DNA of 5,828 bases from Bacteroidota bacterium (GTDB taxonomy: Bacteria; Bacteroidota; Kryptoniia; Kryptoniales; JAKASW01), in NCBI GenBank assembly GCA_021796055.1, contig JAJYOS010000453.1, positions 1-5,828 of the forward strand, in the 5' to 3' direction. Below are positions 1 to 5,729 of the stretch, piece by piece; position 1 is the first letter of the stretch, and the number at the start of each line of letters is the position of its first letter. A program made the position numbers and the translations under genes. A model generated the notes under the pieces. That model was not told the DNA's origin and ran no database searches. It saw only the letters and a program-made list of their open reading frames with translations.

Positions 1-687
1 CTGGCGCGCCAGGCGATCCGCCGCTTCCTGGAGACGATACCTGCTAATAACCCACTTTGGTCCCACCCCGACATATTCATCGAATAATCGCTGAAGACTT
101 CTTTTGTTGGAGGCTTCCGACTTCACTATTTGCTCCACGCTGGTAATGGATCTGTCGGACATGATACACGTGACAATTCTGTCGACCGTATCGGCTTTCG
201 AGTCGCGCTGCGGATTTAATGAGTTGATGAAGCGTTCGGCCACGGCCTCAATTTCTGAAACCTCATCGAGAGAGTTGACGTCGTTGACGAATCTGCCTCC
301 GTTCCCTCCGAACAACTTGGCTACAGGAATCGTTCGATCGGTGAGATTCGAAACGGGGCCTCCGATCAACGACCTGAAAGCACCCGGTTTGAACTTGATT
401 CCGAAAGCCCGTCCCTCTCCTTCCAACCTCCGGGTGAAGCGCCCAGTCGAAACTCCCCATACGTCGGCGCGTTTTCTTTCAATGACTATATGCACGGTAG
501 GGAACGGCAGAGTTTCCGATTTGTACGGTTCTCTTCCTCGAAGGTCCCATTGAACGATCCAGTAATGCTCGACGACGAAGGAGAGCTCTTCCGAAGGGGA
601 ATTACGCGAGAGCGAAAATCTCTTGTCGATCGCGCCGGGGCGGAGTATACCCTTCGTGGCGCCGTTCATCTCGGGAGCACTTTCCAT
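1..687 (-). CDS. AraC-family transcriptional regulator with DUF6597-like N-terminal domain, 3' end cut off by the window
   Basis: A minus-strand frame is open for 229 codons from ATG at 687 to base 1, with no stop. Residues about 15-125 match the DUF6597 sensor-like domain of AraC regulators: EHYWIVQWDLRG (40-51), a PFPTVHIVIE strand (61-70), GVSTGRFTRRLEGEGRAFGIKFKPGAF (from 78 to 104). Residues about 165-229 are the first part of an AraC/XylS helix-turn-helix domain, with RSLQRLFDEYVGVGPKW (196-212) and RYRLQEAADRLA (216-227). About 40 residues, including the second recognition helix, should lie beyond the window. An in-frame TGA upstream makes 687 the first possible ATG; the ATG at 669 (Met7) is an alternative, and neither has a strong Shine-Dalgarno. 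The protein should be a cytoplasmic DNA-binding regulator. Its ligand and targets cannot be told from this sequence. Plus-strand ORFs over this stretch are antisense shadows. Confidence 0.93.
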   Translation of the reverse strand, partial: MESAPEMNGATKGILRPGAIDKRFSLSRNSPSEELSFVVEHYWIVQWDLRGREPYKSETLPFPTVHIVIERKRADVWGVSTGRFTRRLEGEGRAFGIKFKPGAFRSLIGGPVSNLTDRTIPVAKLFGGNGGRFVNDVNSLDEVSEIEAVAERFINSLNPQRDSKADTVDRIVTCIMSDRSITSVEQIVKSEASNKRSLQRLFDEYVGVGPKWVISRYRLQEAADRLARQ

Positions 688-861
688 CTTGCCAACACCA
701 ACAAAAGAGGGGGCGATGTGGTTCGCCTGTCAAGCGTCAGGAATTAGAACACACATTCGAAGGATGTAACAGATTCCGAGGAAATAAGGTAAAGACAATT
801 ACATCCGTGATATGCTGTGCTTTTTGTCTCGTCCACATCCAATCGCTGAACGTCGGATGGT
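688..861. other. Intergenic gap between regulator and membrane-protein gene
   Basis: This 174-bp gap separates two minus-strand genes. It holds a hairpin next to the membrane-protein stop codon (836-859) and an inverted repeat GGATGTAA (762-769) / TTACATCC (799-806). It also holds a perfect minus-strand TTGACA (728-733) about 40 bases before the regulator ATG, but no matching -10 box follows at 16-19 bases. The promoter of the regulator probably lies here but cannot be placed. Confidence 0.5.
836..859 (-). terminator. Hairpin directly after the membrane-protein stop codon, possible terminator
   Basis: On the minus strand CATCCGA (859-853) pairs with TTGGATG (842-836), including one G-U pair. 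Inside this, CG pairs with CG around a five-base loop, with one bulged base. It begins two bases after the TAG of the gene ending at 862. No run of T follows on the minus strand, so it is not a classical rho-independent terminator. It may mark or protect the 3' end of the transcript. Confidence 0.4.
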
Positions 862-2028
862 CTAGTTGCTTTCGCATGATTGTCCAGCGTCTCGGTTCTT
901 TCGTCTTCCCGAGATCAGCAATGCAAGATATCCGAGACCGATCCAAAGCAGCTCCTGTGACCGTTTGATCGCGATGAACGCAAGAGCGACATCCGCCGGA
1001 TTTGCGACACCGAATCCGGCAATTAAAGTGGCATAAGCCGCTTCCGCGGCACCGAACGCCGAGGGAATGAAGAAGAACGCAATCCGAAGAACGGAAACGG
1101 TTCCCTCCATCAAAAGACCCTGACTGAGCGACACCGGCTGGCCCAGGATTCTTAGAATCAAATATGACTCGGAGCCCAGTAGGATCCATCCGGCGACAAA
1201 CGATGCCAGCGAGGCGAAGACTGCCCGTCGATCCCTGCGGGCGAAATGAAGGATTGTCGAGTCGACACGACTGACGCTCGCTTCAATTCCTGAAATGAAA
1301 CGCCTCCATCGATTCCACGCGATGCGTTTGAGGAGCGACATGAGTTGCGTAATGCGAGGCCCGCTGTAGATGTAAACGACTCCGGCGAAGACCACAGCGA
1401 GAACGACGACAGGAACCACAGCCGCGGTGCCCGTGAGGGCGCCGGCATACACGCCTCCGCCGGCAGCAACCAGCACAATGGTTAACGCAAGGAACAGTCC
1501 TTCCCCTGCCGCCATGTTGATCTTTCCCATGAGAGTCGCGGCGACACTTTCTTCTATCGGCATTTTGCATGAGCGGCCTATTATGACGGGTCGCAACGTC
1601 TCGGCCGGGACGACGCCGGCGGGAAGAGAATTTAGAATCGCGTCGCACCCGATACGAGCCGGTAGGACTTTTAGCAAACGCGACGGGGATGGTGTACCAG
1701 GGATGCAAAGCGCGAGGCCGAGAGTCTCGGCAAATAATTGGATGAGGGGCGGTATGAGAACCAGGAATACGGCAAATCCGACGCCGTCGATAAGACCTAA
1801 TGCGGCATCAATCTTCACACCGGCAAACTGGCGCCAGAGTATGAAAACAATTACCAGGACTGCAAGTAGCTTCAGAGTAATTTCCAGCGGCCTGCGAGAC
1901 AACGGTCGTGGAGCGGAACTCGCGGAATGAGGCACTCTTACCGAGGAGGCGTCCTCACACGCAAGAGTGATTTCGTCTGGCTGGCGTTCTACGACTGGGA
2001 TGATGCTCTTTCTTTTGATTCTCGACAT
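862..2028 (-). CDS. Integral membrane protein, LPG-synthase TM / flippase-like domain family
   Basis: A 388-residue protein with about 45 polar, basic N-terminal residues followed by a multi-pass membrane domain. Hydrophobic segments are at about 50-67, 82-107, 177-191, 202-221, 270-296, 311-340 and 358-373. Family features of the lysylphosphatidylglycerol synthase transmembrane region (PF03706; YbhN/AglD/HpnL relatives) are visible: SLPAGVVPAETLRP (134-147), and a C-terminal helix pair FIPSAFGAAEAAYATLIAGFG (from 320 to 340) followed by AIKRSQELLWIGLGYL (353-368). Members act in the cytoplasmic membrane and are thought to move or modify lipids. The catalytic aminoacyl-transferase domain of MprF is absent, so synthesis of lysyl-PG is not supported. 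The start at 2028 is the only good ATG but lacks a clear ribosome binding site. The polar N-terminal tail is longer than I expect, so a later start is possible. An HpnL-like role is a guess; no hopanoid genes are in view. Confidence 0.88.
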   Translation of the reverse strand: MSRIKRKSIIPVVERQPDEITLACEDASSVRVPHSASSAPRPLSRRPLEITLKLLAVLVIVFILWRQFAGVKIDAALGLIDGVGFAVFLVLIPPLIQLFAETLGLALCIPGTPSPSRLLKVLPARIGCDAILNSLPAGVVPAETLRPVIIGRSCKMPIEESVAATLMGKINMAAGEGLFLALTIVLVAAGGGVYAGALTGTAAVVPVVVLAVVFAGVVYIYSGPRITQLMSLLKRIAWNRWRRFISGIEASVSRVDSTILHFARRDRRAVFASLASFVAGWILLGSESYLILRILGQPVSLSQGLLMEGTVSVLRIAFFFIPSAFGAAEAAYATLIAGFGVANPADVALAFIAIKRSQELLWIGLGYLALLISGRRKNRDAGQSCESN

Positions 2029-2193
2029 TAAGATAGCGACGTAGTATGAAGGAGTTGTTAAGGAAACGTGAAATAATCATCCGGATTGCACAGATGGTTG
2101 GAATGGCGGACAATCCACTCCGTGGAAGATCTACCAAGACGCTGTTCGTTAATTTAACGTTGGTTCAAAGGGGCAAGTTCCATGATATTGGTG

Positions 2194-2222
2194 TCCCGGT
2201 AACCTTTACAAGGTTGCCAGGA
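2194..2222 (-). terminator. Near-perfect hairpin abutting the stop of the 2223-2513 ORF
   Basis: GGTAACCTT (2198-2206) pairs with AAGGTTGCC (2210-2218) through nine positions with one G-T wobble around a three-base loop. After one C/A mismatch the stem continues with TCC (2194-2196) against GGA (2220-2222). On the minus strand it starts at the base after the TGA of the ORF ending at 2223. No T-run follows in either direction, so termination is an inference from position only. Confidence 0.4.
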
Positions 2223-2513
2223 TCAGAGCGCGATTTCAAGGCTATCCTGGGCATTTCCATCGACAACAGAAATTATCGAGTTCTCGTGGTTCAAGATAAA
2301 TTTCGGACGGCCGTTGGAAGGGGCGAGGTCGGCGTCGGATGCTGGCATACCAACCGGGCTTTCAAATGTCCAGGCCAAGTGGACTACCGGTTTGAGCTCT
2401 TCACGGAGGGGCACGAATTCCATTTTGTCAGTGATGGCAACATCAGTTGGTTGGCCGACCTTCTGCCGATTGTGCGGGTTTAGAACGAGGGAGAGCGCAG
2501 CCGAAATGTCCAT
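2223..2513 (-). CDS. Unrecognised ORF, possible small protein or gene remnant
   Basis: A 96-codon minus-strand ORF from ATG 2513 to TGA at 2223-2225; the frame is blocked by TGA about 20 codons upstream, so no longer version exists. The composition looks like an ordinary soluble protein (Ala, Leu, Val, Pro, Ser and Asp/Glu rich) with no signal peptide or membrane segment. I recognise no domain. In its favour: a strong hairpin starts right after its stop, it runs in the direction of the next gene at 2028, and the third-frame antisense reading has the Ser/Thr/Arg-rich look typical of the opposite strand of a real gene. Against it: there is no Shine-Dalgarno, and a longer codon-aligned plus-strand ORF (2046-2483) overlaps it. 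That competitor starts only 17 bases from a divergent gene start. It could also be a decayed 3' fragment of a larger gene. Confidence 0.27.
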   Translation of the reverse strand: MDISAALSLVLNPHNRQKVGQPTDVAITDKMEFVPLREELKPVVHLAWTFESPVGMPASDADLAPSNGRPKFILNHENSIISVVDGNAQDSLEIAL

Positions 2514-2876
2514 ATCAGCACACGCGCGAAAGGCACCACTTTGCGCCGTCCGTTTCCGCGAAGCGTCCGCCCATCAAAAATGTGGAGTGCAGAGAACGGA
2601 TGGCACCGGGGATGACACCTGCTGTGAGGGAATTGCACCTGCGAGGCTCAATTCAGAATCCATCCACGCTTGACATTCGCCGCGTGAACCGCTAAACTTT
2701 ACCAGTGCTTCGAAAGGGATGACTCTCTCCCATACAAATCAATAATGGTTACATCCGTAGCGAAGACATCCGCCGGGTAACCGCTGTGCCCCACAGTGTA
2801 TCCTCCATCGGACAAGGAAGACTTCCTGCCTTTCACACGTACCTTGTGTCAACGCTTACTTTAATTCCAACAAAAC

Positions 2877-2885
2877 AAGGAGGTG
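2877..2885 (+). promoter_or_regulatory. Strong Shine-Dalgarno site of the lipoprotein gene
   Basis: AAGGAGGTG is an almost full anti-16S match, with its GGAGG core six bases before ATG 2890. It fixes the start codon and predicts high translation. Confidence 0.9.
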
Positions 2886-2889
2886 TAAG

Positions 2890-3315
2890 ATGAAACTGAA
2901 GAATCTTATTCTAGTGGCGATCGTTGTTCCGCTGAGTTTTGCCGCGGCGGGATGCGCGACGGGAGGGATGTTCGTAGCAGGGAACGTCACAGACGTTCAA
3001 TTGCAAAAGGGGAACTATAAGATACTCGCGCGCGGTGTCAGCGGCGAAGCCTCGGCGGGATATCTCCTCGGAGTCTCCATCCCCATGGGCATGACGACAA
3101 ACACCTTTGCGGTCGCCCGCGTGGACGGGACCGGGATGCTCTACAAAGAAGCGCTGGACAACCTGTGGAAGAATTTCGAGTCGGCCCATGGCGCGACGGA
3201 AGGGAAGAAAGTCGCACTCGTCAACGTTCATTACGATTGCGAAGCGCTGAACCTGTTCATCTATACCCATCCGAAGGTTACCGTCAGAGCGGATGTTGTG
3301 GAGTTCACCGAATAA
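2890..3315 (+). CDS. Small DUF6567-like lipoprotein
   Basis: A 141-residue protein. Residues 1-21 form a signal peptide with a KLK start, a hydrophobic core LILVAIVVPLSF, and a lipobox AAGC ending at Cys22, the expected lipidated residue after signal peptidase II cleavage. The mature part reads NVTDVQLQKGNYKILARGVSG (from 32), then YLLGVSIPMG, LYKEALDNLW (84-93), EGKKVALVNVHYD and a final VTVRADVVEF (129-138). This pattern matches the family I know as DUF6567, whose function is unknown. The length is typical, so the gene looks complete. It should sit in the cell envelope, probably facing the periplasm. It appears monocistronic: it is preceded by a long gene-free stretch and followed by a palindromic element 64 bases after its stop. 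No catalytic motif is evident. Confidence 0.92.
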   Translation: MKLKNLILVAIVVPLSFAAAGCATGGMFVAGNVTDVQLQKGNYKILARGVSGEASAGYLLGVSIPMGMTTNTFAVARVDGTGMLYKEALDNLWKNFESAHGATEGKKVALVNVHYDCEALNLFIYTHPKVTVRADVVEFTE

Positions 3316-3379
3316 GTGGCATCCGACGTGAAGTCACTCCGCTCTCAAGCCAGGCATAGCTAAAGAGCAACATTTGCAT

Positions 3380-3434
3380 AGAGACACAGAGGAAGAACAT
3401 TGTGATTTAGAAAGAAAAACTCCTCTGTGTTTCT
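3380..3434. repeat. Palindromic element, candidate dispersed intergenic repeat or bidirectional terminator
   Basis: ACACAGAGGA (3384-3393) is the exact reverse complement of TCCTCTGTGT (3421-3430). The stem extends outward by four more positions (one G-T) to 3380 and 3434, around a 27-base AT-rich loop. The words ACACAGAGG / CCTCTGTGT resemble intergenic repeats of the kind 'cacagagacacagagg' that I recall from many environmental bacterial genomes. Only one copy is visible here. It lies 64 bases after the lipoprotein stop and could terminate transcription, though no clean T-run follows. Confidence 0.5.
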
Positions 3435-3572
3435 TCGTGTTTCACTCCTTCATTACCGTCCCTCTTCCATTATGCGCTCGCCGCTCTGAGGGTCGACATC
3501 CTCGGAACGCAGTGACATTGTGAAACCGCTGCGACATCTCGCCTTGGCAGCTACTAAAGGCCTATAGGGAAA

Positions 3573-3713
3573 ATGAGGATGAAGAAAACGAAGAGTCGCA
3601 GTGAAAAGAAAACGCTATACGCCCGGATAGCAGGAAGGATCGAACTCCTTTCCGGCGTCTTGTGTTGGTCACATTATCCAGGCGGAAGAAATTCGGACCT
3701 GGAATTAAATTGA
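3573..3713 (+). CDS. Possible 46-residue small ORF
   Basis: ATG 3573 to TGA 3711-3713 encodes 46 residues with a very basic start (MRMKKTKSRSEKK) and a short hydrophobic stretch, IELLSGVLCW (23-32). The second ATG at 3579 (Met3) sits eight bases after AGGGA, which gives a plausible ribosome binding site. Its 3' half overlaps the tRNA-like fold at 3625-3679, so either the ORF or the structure may be accidental. I recognise no family. It stops 43 bases before the oxidoreductase start, where a leader ORF could lie. Confidence 0.22.
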   Translation: MRMKKTKSRSEKKTLYARIAGRIELLSGVLCWSHYPGGRNSDLELN

Positions 3714-3756
3714 GTTCACAATCGAACTAAAACAACAAAATGGCGGATGATCGGAA

Positions 3757-4713
3757 ATGCGAGCGATGATTATCAAGGAAAACGGCGGGGCGGAAAAGCT
3801 CACGCTATCCGAAGTCGAAAGGCCGCGTACCGGCACCGATGAAGTACTGGTAAGAGTGAAAGCGATCTCCATCAACCCGGTCGACGCAGGCGTCAGGCGC
3901 GACAGAGCCACGCTGCTTCGAATGCTGAGACCCAATGAAGGCGAAGATGCTTTCGTATTGGGATGGGATATTTCGGGAGTGGTTGAAGAGACCGGCAGTG
4001 GCGTAACGGAATTCAAAAAGGGGGATGAAGTTTTTGGAATGGTCAACTTCCCTGGAAACGGAAGAGCGTACGCGGAGTACGTCGCCGCGCCGGCGAACCA
4101 GCTGGCGTTGAAACCGAAGAATATCTCGCACGAAGAAGCGGCTGCCGCAACTCTGGCCGCGCTCACTGCTTGGCAGGGGCTCGTTACGAATGCCAAAATC
4201 AAAAAGGGCGATCAGGTCCTGGTACATGCTGCCGGCGGCGGAGTCGGCCACTACGCGGTTCAGATTGCGAAACACTTCGGCGCTCATGTTACAGGTACGG
4301 GCTCGTCGTCGAAGAAGGATTTCGTCATGAAACTCGGCGCGGACGAATTCATTGATTACACTGCGGAGAAGTTCGAAGACAAAGTCAAAGATGCCGACAT
4401 AGTTCTCGATTCGATTTCCGATCCCGACCACCTTCTCAGATCGATTGCGGCCACGAAGAAAGGCGGAAAGGTGGTTTCGATAAAGTCTAACTTCGGAGAT
4501 GTACATCTTAATGCGGCAAAGGCGAAAGACGTGCAGACATTTCGGTTACTGGTTCAGTCGAATGGCGAAGACATGAAGCATATCGCGAAACTCATGTGGG
4601 AAGGGAAAGTCCGTTCTCACGTCTCGGCCAAATATAAATTTGAGGATCTCCCGAAGGCTCATCAGCAAATCGAAACGGGTAAGACGATGGGGAAGATTGT
4701 GGTCGTGGTATAG
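3757..4713 (+). CDS. NAD(P)H-dependent quinone-oxidoreductase-like enzyme, zinc-free MDR superfamily
   Basis: A 318-residue complete protein of the medium-chain dehydrogenase/reductase superfamily. Residues 1-120 form the GroES-like domain, with DEVLVRVKAISINPVD (28-43), GWDISGVVEETGSGV (69-83) and FKKGDEVFGM (86-95). Residues about 125-250 form the Rossmann domain, with the nucleotide motif HAAGGGVG (157-164), then AVQIAKHFGAHVTGTGSSS, the segment usually preferring NADPH. The C-terminus ends with the family signature AKYKFEDLPKAHQQIETGKTMGKIVVVV (from 291 to 318). The structural and catalytic zinc cysteines of true alcohol dehydrogenases are missing, as in quinone oxidoreductases. It likely reduces quinones or enals in the cytoplasm; the substrate is unknown. 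The start at 3757 gives the usual MRAMII-ENGG opening, although its Shine-Dalgarno is weak. It appears to lead an operon with the NmrA-like genes downstream. Confidence 0.95.
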   Translation: MRAMIIKENGGAEKLTLSEVERPRTGTDEVLVRVKAISINPVDAGVRRDRATLLRMLRPNEGEDAFVLGWDISGVVEETGSGVTEFKKGDEVFGMVNFPGNGRAYAEYVAAPANQLALKPKNISHEEAAAATLAALTAWQGLVTNAKIKKGDQVLVHAAGGGVGHYAVQIAKHFGAHVTGTGSSSKKDFVMKLGADEFIDYTAEKFEDKVKDADIVLDSISDPDHLLRSIAATKKGGKVVSIKSNFGDVHLNAAKAKDVQTFRLLVQSNGEDMKHIAKLMWEGKVRSHVSAKYKFEDLPKAHQQIETGKTMGKIVVVV

Positions 4714-4792
4714 GAAGCCCACTTTCGATTACAACAAAATTAGATTCGGATACGTCCGCGTCGCTTTTGATGCTTAACTTATTGGAAAAAGT

Positions 4793-4796
4793 GAGG
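4793..4796 (+). promoter_or_regulatory. Shine-Dalgarno site that sets the first NmrA-like start
   Basis: GAGG lies six bases before ATG 4803. The in-frame ATG at 4767 would add 12 residues before the Rossmann beta-strand and has no such site, so 4803 is the better start. Confidence 0.8.
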
Positions 4797-4802
4797 ACGG
4801 AA

Positions 4803-5705
4803 ATGAAGATAGTATTAACGGGTTCTCTGGGACATATAAGCAAGCCGCTGGCAAACGAGCTGATTCAGAAGGGCCATTCGGTTACAGTTGTCAGCCACAA
4901 TCCCGAGAGACAAAAAGACATAGAAGCTCTTGGAGCCGGTGCGGCCATCGGCACATTCGAGAACGCAGAATTTCTCACGAACACTTTCAAGGGTGCAGAT
5001 GCGATATACTGCATGATATCCGCCGGCGGCAACGCCTATTTTGATCAGGGCTTTGACCTCATGGCATATACTCAAAGTCTCGGAAAAATCTATAAAGAAG
5101 CGATTGAGCGATCCGGCGTAAAGCGAGTAGTCTTCCTCAGCAGCATCGGGGCACATACCGACAAAGGCAATGGCATTCTCGCCTTCTATAATCATCTGGA
5201 AAACATTCTGAAGGAATTGCCGCCGGATGTGTCGATTGCCTTCATGCGTCCGGTTGGTTTCTATTACAATCTTTTCGGTTTCATACAGACGATAAAGACG
5301 CAGGGCGTCATCGCAACGAACTATGGCGGAGACATCAAGAAGCCGTGGGTCTCTCCGATAGACATCGCCGCGGCGGTCGCAGAAGAACTCACTACGCCAT
5401 TCAATGGTAGGAAGGTTCGTTATGTCGTGAGCGACGAGGTAAGCTGCAACGAACTCGCTACATTATTAGGGACCGCGATAGGCAAACCTGATTTGAAATG
5501 GGTTATAATTCCCGACGAACAACTTCTGAATGGTATGATCGCCGCGGGGATGAATCCTAAAATTGCCGCGGGTCTTGTCGAGATGAATGCCGCAGGGCAT
5601 ACCGGTAAGCTGTATGAAGATTATGACCGCCACCGCCCGATACTTGGAAGAGTGAAGCTTACAGATTTTGCGAAGGACTTTGCAGCAGTCTATAACGGGA
5701 AATGA
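4803..5705 (+). CDS. NmrA-like NAD(P)-binding protein (atypical SDR), first tandem copy
   Basis: A 300-residue protein. An N-terminal Rossmann fold opens with MKIVLTGSLGHIS and the cofactor loop G7-S-L-G10-H-I-S13; the third position of the GxxGxxG motif is Ser, not Gly. Then come HSVTVVSHNPERQKDIEALGA (25-45), ADAIYCMISAG (65-75), RVVFLSSIGAHTDKGNGI (from 108) and FYNHLENIL (128-136), all typical of the NmrA / QOR2-like branch of atypical short-chain dehydrogenases. MRPVGFYYNLF (148-158) and PWVSPIDIAAAVAEEL (181-196) form the substrate side. The SDR Tyr-x3-Lys motif is not present in standard form, as is usual for this branch, so it may be a quinone or NADPH-sensing reductase or a redox sensor. 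It starts 89 bases after the oxidoreductase stop and is followed after 24 bases by a paralogue. The length is normal and the gene intact. Confidence 0.94.
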   Translation: MKIVLTGSLGHISKPLANELIQKGHSVTVVSHNPERQKDIEALGAGAAIGTFENAEFLTNTFKGADAIYCMISAGGNAYFDQGFDLMAYTQSLGKIYKEAIERSGVKRVVFLSSIGAHTDKGNGILAFYNHLENILKELPPDVSIAFMRPVGFYYNLFGFIQTIKTQGVIATNYGGDIKKPWVSPIDIAAAVAEELTTPFNGRKVRYVVSDEVSCNELATLLGTAIGKPDLKWVIIPDEQLLNGMIAAGMNPKIAAGLVEMNAAGHTGKLYEDYDRHRPILGRVKLTDFAKDFAAVYNGK

Positions 5706-5718
5706 CCATCTTAAGATG

Positions 5719-5725
5719 AAGGTGA
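5719..5725 (+). promoter_or_regulatory. Shine-Dalgarno site of the second NmrA-like gene
   Basis: AAGGTGA ends four bases before ATG 5730. It lies inside the 24-bp gap after the preceding stop, directly behind a 12-bp palindrome CATCTTAAGATG (5707-5718). This spacing supports translation from a shared transcript. Confidence 0.75.
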
Positions 5726-5729
5726 GAAA

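Larger units (their letters stand above)
2029..2889. other. Long stretch without a confident gene
   Basis: These 861 bases lie between the divergently oriented membrane-protein gene and lipoprotein gene. They must hold the promoters of both, but I could not pick a convincing -35/-10 pair for either. Two codon-aligned antisense ORFs overlap: plus 2046-2483 (145 codons) and minus 2223-2513 (96 codons). Neither has a Shine-Dalgarno or a family I recognise. A strong hairpin sits at 2194-2222. From 2514 to 2876 I see no supportable gene, only a short CTGTG-CCC-CACAG hairpin (2784-2796) and a palindrome AGGAAG-A-CTTCCT (2815-2827), both of a size expected by chance. Confidence 0.6.
3316..3756. other. 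Structured 441-bp intergenic region before the redox operon
   Basis: The gap between the lipoprotein and the oxidoreductase contains a palindromic element (3380-3434), a possible 46-codon ORF (3573-3713), a tRNA-like folded segment (3625-3679) and a hairpin (3677-3703) about 50 bases before the oxidoreductase start. The operon promoter should be here, but no consensus pair stands out. Bases 3440-3570 hold nothing I can name. Confidence 0.6.

Noticed and set aside
728..733. Perfect TTGACA -35 box on the minus strand
   Set aside because: No -10-like hexamer follows at 16-19 bases, so a promoter call is unsupported.
104..747. Plus-strand ORFs of 149 and 85 codons
   Set aside because: They are antisense to the minus-strand AraC regulator, which has clear domain motifs across the same stretch.
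2046..2483. Plus-strand ORF of 145 codons as a real gene
   Set aside because: No Shine-Dalgarno, no recognised family, only 17 bases from a divergent start, and a Phe/Val/Arg-rich composition like the codon-aligned shadow of the oxidoreductase gene. It is kept only as a competitor to 2223-2513.
2314..2695. Two further plus-strand ORFs of 119 and 82 codons
   Set aside because: Ser/Arg/Thr- and Cys-rich translations with no domain, typical of shadow frames.
799..2758. Repeated 10-mer TTACATCCGT at 799-808 and 2749-2758
   Set aside because: About a dozen or more 10-mer coincidences are expected in a window this long, and the flanks do not match.
2815..2827. AGGAAG-A-CTTCCT palindrome before the lipoprotein gene
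   Set aside because: Its size is at chance level, and it has too short a centre to form an RNA hairpin.
3705..4506. Minus-strand ORFs of 165 and 233 codons
   Set aside because: They lie antisense inside the well-supported oxidoreductase gene and show no motifs.
4767..4802. Earlier start for the first NmrA-like gene
   Set aside because: The extra 12 residues have no ribosome site and precede the usual MKIVLTG opening, which the paralogue also uses.
5707..5718. 12-bp palindrome CATCTTAAGATG as an operator
   Set aside because: One or two perfect 12-bp palindromes are expected by chance in this length, and it lies inside an apparent operon rather than at a promoter.
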